A DNA stretch of 64,000 nucleotides from Actinomadura rubteroloni (GTDB taxonomy: Bacteria; Actinomycetota; Actinomycetes; Streptosporangiales; Streptosporangiaceae): the NCBI RefSeq assembly GCF_002911665.1, contig NZ_MTBP01000002.1:1798001-1862000 (forward strand), written 5' to 3'. Positions within the stretch are counted from its first letter, which is position 1. Every line of letters begins with the position of its first letter. A program made the translations under genes and the position numbers. Under the pieces are notes generated by a model that had not been told where the DNA came from, made no database searches, and worked only from the letters and a program-made list of their open reading frames with translations. Positions 60,128 to 64,000 of this stretch are shown here, one piece after another.

Positions 60128-60227
60128 AACCGACACATGACCCGGCGGCGGAGACCGCTCCCGATACCAGCATACCTCGCTCTCGCGTTGTACCTTTCCA
60201 GGAGAGATACGTCCAAGGAGGATCGGC

Positions 60228-60809
60228 ATGCCGAGCTATGACTTCGCGCTGATCCTCAGCCGTCCGTTCTACGAGGAGGAGCTGGATCCCCTCTTCGACC
60301 GCACGCGCGGCGACGTCACCGTCTCCATCGTGACCGAGCCGCAGCACGCGGACCGTCCGGGCAACGCCTCGTGCTCCTGGTCGGCCCGGACGCTCGCCGC
60401 GGCGATCATGGACGTGGTCGCGCACGTCGAGGAGAGCGCGCCGGGGGCGCGGGTCCTGCGGGTGGAGGCGGATCCGCTGCTGACCATGCGGGACATCGCC
60501 GACCGCACGGGCCGCTCCATCGACTCGGTACGGCTGTCGATCACCGGGGCGCGCGGTTCCGCGCGCGGCCTCGGCCGGAGCCCGGACGAGCGGTTCCCCG
60601 CCGCCGAGATGGCCACCGGCGGGCACCGGCTGTGGCGCTGGTCGAAGGTCGCCGCCTGGTACGGCGTCGAGGACCCGGTGCTGCGCGAGGCCCGGCCGAC
60701 GGCCCGCGCGATCAACGGCTGGCTGGCGCTGCGGGACGTCGTCCCGGACATCGCGCCCGCCGCCGACGACGTGACGACGGCGCTGTCGGCGGTCGTCCAC
60801 GTCGCCTGA
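60228..60809 (+). CDS. HTH-like DNA-binding protein of unknown role
   Basis: The protein has 193 residues. The N-terminal half is an alpha/beta domain (YDFALILSRPFYEEELDPLF, with a central SWSARTLAAAIMDVVAHVE). The middle contains a MerR/AlpA-like helix-turn-helix: LTMRDIADRTGRSIDSVRLS, then RFPAAEMATGGHRLWRWSKV. It has no effector domain and probably binds DNA or acts as a small regulator. Ribosome-binding site AAGGAGG precedes the ATG. It converges on the sortase-like gene with 7 bp between the stops. Confidence 0.72.
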   Translation: MPSYDFALILSRPFYEEELDPLFDRTRGDVTVSIVTEPQHADRPGNASCSWSARTLAAAIMDVVAHVEESAPGARVLRVEADPLLTMRDIADRTGRSIDSVRLSITGARGSARGLGRSPDERFPAAEMATGGHRLWRWSKVAAWYGVEDPVLREARPTARAINGWLALRDVVPDIAPAADDVTTALSAVVHVA

Positions 60810-60816
60810 CACCGGG

Positions 60817-61479
60817 TCAGAGCGCGGCGAGGTCGGCGAGGCGGTAGGCCACGTTGAGCACCGCGTAGACGATGACGCGGGCGGGGTGGCTGCCCGCGGC
60901 GGCGTCGTAATGACCCGTTCCGGCGATGAGCCGCAGCTCGGGCTCCTCGACCGGGCCGTGGACGCGCGCCTCGGGGTACTCCTCCCACGGGACGCTCTCG
61001 GCCTCGGTCACGCGGAACACCGCGACGGTGTCGTCCGCCCGGACGATCCCGACGATGTCGCCGCGCGTCAGCTCGCCGAGCCGGGCGAACCCCTGGTCGG
61101 GCGTGCCGAGCGGGTTGCCGACGATGACGGCGGCGCCGGGACGGCCGGGCGTCGGTCCGGCCGCGTACCAGCCCGCGAGGCCCTGCTCGTCGGCGGGCGG
61201 GGCCGCGATGACGCCGCCCGCGCCGCGGCCGACCCCGGCGAGCGGGGCCGACACGCCGATCGCGGGGATCGCGATCGTGCTGGGCAGCGCGTCGCCGAGG
61301 GCGCCGGTCAGCGGGACGGGCGCCGTCCGGCCGGCGTGGCCGCCCGTCAGGTCGGCGGCCGTCGCCGGGAGCAGGGTGTCGCGGCCGAGACGGCAGCCGG
61401 GCGGCCCGTGCGGGACGGGCGGAGCGCATCGGTCGCGCCCGGCGGTCCGGCTGCGCCCCCACGGGCAGCGCCTAGCCAC
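60817..61479 (-). CDS. Class F sortase homologue lacking catalytic residues
   Basis: The protein has 220 residues from the GTG at 61479. The sortase barrel is clear: STIAIPAIGVSAPLAGVGRG, GLAGWYAAGPTPGRPGAAVI, GELTRGDIVGIVRADDTVAV and a VHGPVEEPELRLIAGTGHYD end. In active class F sortases the catalytic His, Cys and Arg lie in G-H-x-D, LITC and the following YRDN-like strand. Here the corresponding positions are Asn122, Gly187 and Pro199. No membrane anchor is visible at the N-terminus, so the start may be wrong or the anchor lost. It is probably a pseudoenzyme that binds rather than cleaves, or a gene in decay. Confidence 0.75.
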   Translation of the reverse strand: MARRCPWGRSRTAGRDRCAPPVPHGPPGCRLGRDTLLPATAADLTGGHAGRTAPVPLTGALGDALPSTIAIPAIGVSAPLAGVGRGAGGVIAAPPADEQGLAGWYAAGPTPGRPGAAVIVGNPLGTPDQGFARLGELTRGDIVGIVRADDTVAVFRVTEAESVPWEEYPEARVHGPVEEPELRLIAGTGHYDAAAGSHPARVIVYAVLNVAYRLADLAAL

Positions 61480-61708
61480 GGAGCCCGCCCCGTGATGTCC
61501 GCCACGGTCTCGTCGCCGTCCAGTGACGCAGCATGTTCCCCCCACCCGGGCGCGGTCGGACGCTCCCGGTCCCCTTCTTGTCCCCGGGGCGAGTCGACAG
61601 CCCGGCCAATCGGGGTTAAAGATCGTTCCAGCGCTCCCGCCGGCGACGCCCCCACCCCAGCCGGACCGCACCCGCGGCGGGAACGCCCGACTAGGGGGTA
61701 CACGATCA

Positions 61709-62530
61709 ATGGCGATCATCGCGCAGCTCAGCGACATCCATCTGGCGGCGGGCCGGGACGGGACCGTGGACGACGGCTCGGGGCCCGTCCGGGCGCTGCG
61801 GGCCGCCGTGTCCAGCCTGCTGTCGCTGCCGGCCCGTCCCGACGCGGTCGTCCTCACCGGCGACCTGGCGGACGCGGGACTGCCCGCCGAGTACGCGCGG
61901 CTGCACGCGCTGCTGTCGCCGCTGCCGATGCCCGTCTATCCGCTCGCGGGCAACCACGACGTGGTGGACGCGCTGCGCGCCGCGTTCGACGAGCGTCCGG
62001 CGGTGGTGGCGAGCGGGTCGCGTCCGGGGGCTCCGTTGCAGTACACGGCGGATGTGGCGGGCGTCCGGCTGGTGTGCTGCGACACGAGCGTGCAGGGCGG
62101 GGCGTCGGGGTGCATGGACGACGAGCGGCTGGAGTGGCTGGACGCGGTGCTCGCCGAGGCGCCCGAGAAGCCGACGGTCGTGGCGACGCACCATCCGCCG
62201 TATCCGATCGGGATCCGGTTCATCGACGCGATGCGGTTCGAGAACCATGACGTGTTCGCCAAGATCGTGTCGGGGCATCCGCAGGTCGTCCGGGTGATGA
62301 GCGGGAACGTCCACCGGGGGTCGGCGGGGTCGTTCGGCGGGGTGGTCTGCACGACATGCCCGAGCACGTACCGGCAGTTGTTCCTGGACCTGACGCAGCC
62401 GGGGCACGCGGCGGTGACCGGGGAGCCGGCCGGGTTCGCGGTGCACCTGGTGACGACGGATCCCCCGGGCACTGCAACCACACATTTCGTGCCAACCGGG
62501 AGTTATCGCCCATTGATGGATGTTGAATGA
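61709..62530 (+). CDS. Metallophosphoesterase, cyclic-nucleotide phosphodiesterase-like
   Basis: A 273-residue calcineurin-like phosphoesterase of the CpdA/Rv0805 class. The metal-binding motifs are QLSDIH (Asp9, His11), TGDLAD (Asp52), GNHD (Asn82, His83) and THHPPYP. The final GHxH motif is SGNVHRG, with Asn at the first His and the second His kept. It may hydrolyse 3',5'-cAMP or other phosphodiesters; the Asn change could alter the metal site. The ATG at 61709 was chosen because conserved sequence starts there; a longer frame upstream is not homologous. Confidence 0.88.
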   Translation: MAIIAQLSDIHLAAGRDGTVDDGSGPVRALRAAVSSLLSLPARPDAVVLTGDLADAGLPAEYARLHALLSPLPMPVYPLAGNHDVVDALRAAFDERPAVVASGSRPGAPLQYTADVAGVRLVCCDTSVQGGASGCMDDERLEWLDAVLAEAPEKPTVVATHHPPYPIGIRFIDAMRFENHDVFAKIVSGHPQVVRVMSGNVHRGSAGSFGGVVCTTCPSTYRQLFLDLTQPGHAAVTGEPAGFAVHLVTTDPPGTATTHFVPTGSYRPLMDVE

Positions 62531-62542
62531 TCTATCCGGTTT

Positions 62543-62587
62543 TTGCCATCCGTTTTGGAGCGCGTGACATTTGGCGGATAATGGCAA
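62543..62587. other. Inverted repeat in a low-GC gap
   Basis: TTGCCAT (62543-62549) and ATGGCAA (62581-62587), with an inner CCG/CGG match, could form a hairpin after the phosphoesterase. The 137-bp gap is distinctly lower in GC than its surroundings. Confidence 0.5.
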
Positions 62588-62667
62588 TGAATTGGTGATG
62601 CGGATGGTCGCCCGCGCGTTTTCTGAGTAGCTTTGTGCCAGGCAATCGAGACCCCCCGGAGATCGCC

Positions 62668-64000
62668 TTGGCACTGATGCGCGCGACATTCGAGACCCTG
62701 CACGTCTTCGAGGACGAGGAGGCCGGTGACACCCGCATCGGCCTGTACGCGACCGTCCGGGACGCCGCCGGGACGACCCTCGCCGAATTCCGCTGGAACC
62801 ATCGCAACGGACCCGTCGAGGACAACTTCTCCTACGCCCTGGACGGCGACCTCGCCTTACCGAGCGTCGTCCCGTTCGACCTGACCGGGCTCGGCTCGAT
62901 CACGGTCAAGGCGTACACCGACAACGACGAACAGTGGCCCGACGAAGGGCACCACGAGAACTTCCTCGGCGAGGCGACGCTCTCGATCGACAGCCGCGAG
63001 GGAAGTTCGCTCGGGCAGCTCGTGTTCGGCCCGACCACCACCGACAACGGCAACACCGGCATCGTCGTCACCGCGACCGTGGAATTGGTGCCGGCCGCAC
63101 AGCACGCGCACGTGCGGCTCGTCTTCAAGGATCTGCTGGTCTTCGACGACGAGAACAGCGACTTCACGCACATGGCCGTCTACGTCCGGGCGTCCGCGCC
63201 CGCGCGGGGCGGCGCGCCCGCGATCGACACCGAGCTGCTGCGCTGGAACAACAACGGCGACCGGATCTTCGACGAGGCGCTGTTCTCGCTCTCGGTCGGC
63301 ACGCCGACGACCGTCTTCGACCTGGACCTCGGCGGGCCGACGTCGATCTTCATCGAGGCCTACAGCCACGACGACGACCCGTGGCCGAGCGCCGAGCGGT
63401 ACGAGAACTTCCTCGGGCGCGTCCTGGCCGTCGTCGACCCGGCCGACGCCGAGACGCTCGGCAGTCTGCGCTACGGCCCCACCCAGACCGACGAGACGCA
63501 CAACGGGTACCTGGTCACGCTCAGCGCCGAGGTGCTGCCGCCGGACGCCACGCCGGACCTCCAGATCACGGGCGTCGAGGTCACCCAGGTGGTGCAGGCG
63601 TTCGACATGCAGGAGATCCCGGACAACGGGCTGCCGCTCATCGCCGGGAAGGCCACGCTCGTCCGCGCCTACATCGACTCCGGGATCGAACCGGACGAGA
63701 GCGGCGGCACCGTGGCCGGGGTCGGCGGGACGCTCACGATGAACGACGGCGCGTTCACGGCCGCGCCCGTCGAAACGATCACGGCCCGTCCGATCGCCCA
63801 GGTGGACCGCGGCGACATCCACCAGACGCTCAACTTCCAGATCCCGGCGGCCAGCGTCGTCGCGGGCAAGGCCACGTTCGTCGTACAGGCGACCGTGGGG
63901 ACGAACGTGAGCAACCCGTTCCGGCTGGAGGTCGAGTTCATCCCCACCGACGTGCTGAACATCTTCATCATGCGCGTGGCCGTCGGGACGATCGCCGCCC
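62668..64000 (+). CDS. Large protein with two tandem beta-domain repeats, N-terminal part
   Basis: The reading frame stays open to the right edge (444 codons visible). Residues about 1-140 and 145-295 are repeats of one beta-rich module: FETLHVFEDEEAGDTRIGLY corresponds to FKDLLVFDDENSDFTHMAVY, and YTDNDEQWPDEGHHENFLGE to YSHDDDPWPSAERYENFLGR. A third region (DLQITGVEVTQVVQAF then NGLPLIAGKATLVRAYIDSG) resembles the CARDB-like linker before metalloprotease domains of large secreted proteins. I see no signal peptide. TTG at 62668 has CGGAG 6 bp upstream; ATG at 62677 is the alternative. The C-terminal function is outside the window. Confidence 0.8.
   Translation, partial: MALMRATFETLHVFEDEEAGDTRIGLYATVRDAAGTTLAEFRWNHRNGPVEDNFSYALDGDLALPSVVPFDLTGLGSITVKAYTDNDEQWPDEGHHENFLGEATLSIDSREGSSLGQLVFGPTTTDNGNTGIVVTATVELVPAAQHAHVRLVFKDLLVFDDENSDFTHMAVYVRASAPARGGAPAIDTELLRWNNNGDRIFDEALFSLSVGTPTTVFDLDLGGPTSIFIEAYSHDDDPWPSAERYENFLGRVLAVVDPADAETLGSLRYGPTQTDETHNGYLVTLSAEVLPPDATPDLQITGVEVTQVVQAFDMQEIPDNGLPLIAGKATLVRAYIDSGIEPDESGGTVAGVGGTLTMNDGAFTAAPVETITARPIAQVDRGDIHQTLNFQIPAASVVAGKATFVVQATVGTNVSNPFRLEVEFIPTDVLNIFIMRVAVGTIAA

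Noticed and set aside
1..64000. tRNA, rRNA, IS element or prophage
   Set aside because: I saw no cloverleaf-type T-loop sequences, no transposase or integrase motifs and no terminal inverted repeats with target duplications.

Overview
The window is high-GC actinobacterial chromosome, most like Actinomadura or another member of the Thermomonosporaceae. I infer this from the GC-rich third codon positions, the frequent GTG starts, a groES-groEL pair with a CIRCE box and a His-rich GroEL tail, sigD-rsdA beside guaB/guaB3, an XRE(DUF5753)-DUF397 module, and many apparently leaderless genes. I found no rRNA or tRNA genes, CRISPR arrays, insertion sequences or prophage genes. The genus is inferred from gene content, not from a search.

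Layout. 1-5.5 kb is an accessory redox/regulator patch: partial VOC protein, SDR, XRE regulator, aldo/keto reductase, a decayed LysR gene, an NTF2-like protein and a MerR regulator. Two matching MerR-type promoters (19-bp spacer) sit in front of the SDR and NTF2-like genes. 5.6-7.0 kb is ahpC-ahpD behind an OxyR-like box. 7.1-8.8 kb is an unknown protein coupled to a GT4 glycosyltransferase. 8.8-10.3 kb is guaA. 10.5-21 kb holds a secreted M43-type protease, a GMC oxidoreductase with gabD2 and a divergent TetR gene, a secreted PLD-like protein, glpD, and a membrane Ser/Thr kinase. 21-26.5 kb is guaB3, guaB, DUF5319, then rsdA and sigD, with a 15-bp tandem-repeat array in between. 26.6-28.7 kb is groEL and groES. 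28.8-32 kb has a methyltransferase, a coiled-coil protein with a possible 17-codon coupled ORF, and an APH-like protein.

32-40.2 kb is one minus-strand housekeeping run, in transcription order acpS, nnr, alr, alpha/beta hydrolase, tsaE, membrane protein, tsaB, rimI, tsaD. It serves the t6A tRNA modification, cell-wall alanine, metabolite repair and ACP activation. It is interrupted by an 82-bp direct repeat. 40.3-42 kb is the XRE/DUF397 module, then glmS. 44-47.4 kb is a four-gene ABC operon in which every junction overlaps by 4 nt. A lipoprotein HNH nuclease and a small repeat protein follow, then glmM, rpsI and rplM. 51.5-55.3 kb holds a CAP-domain protein and two tandem paralogous membrane proteins. 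55.3-60 kb is the alpha operon (infA, rpmJ, rpsM, rpsK, rpsD, rpoA, rplQ, truA). The window ends with an HTH-like protein, a class F sortase homologue that has lost its catalytic residues, a metallophosphoesterase and a truncated protein with two tandem beta-domain repeats.

The most unusual items are the twin MerR promoters, the inactive sortase, the paralogous membrane-protein pair with its expanding 22-residue repeat, the kinase with two hydrophobic segments around a Gly/Ala/Ser linker, the 10-bp inverted repeat in front of the XRE gene, the micro-ORF, and the intergenic repeats. No single new multi-gene defence or metabolic system is evident.
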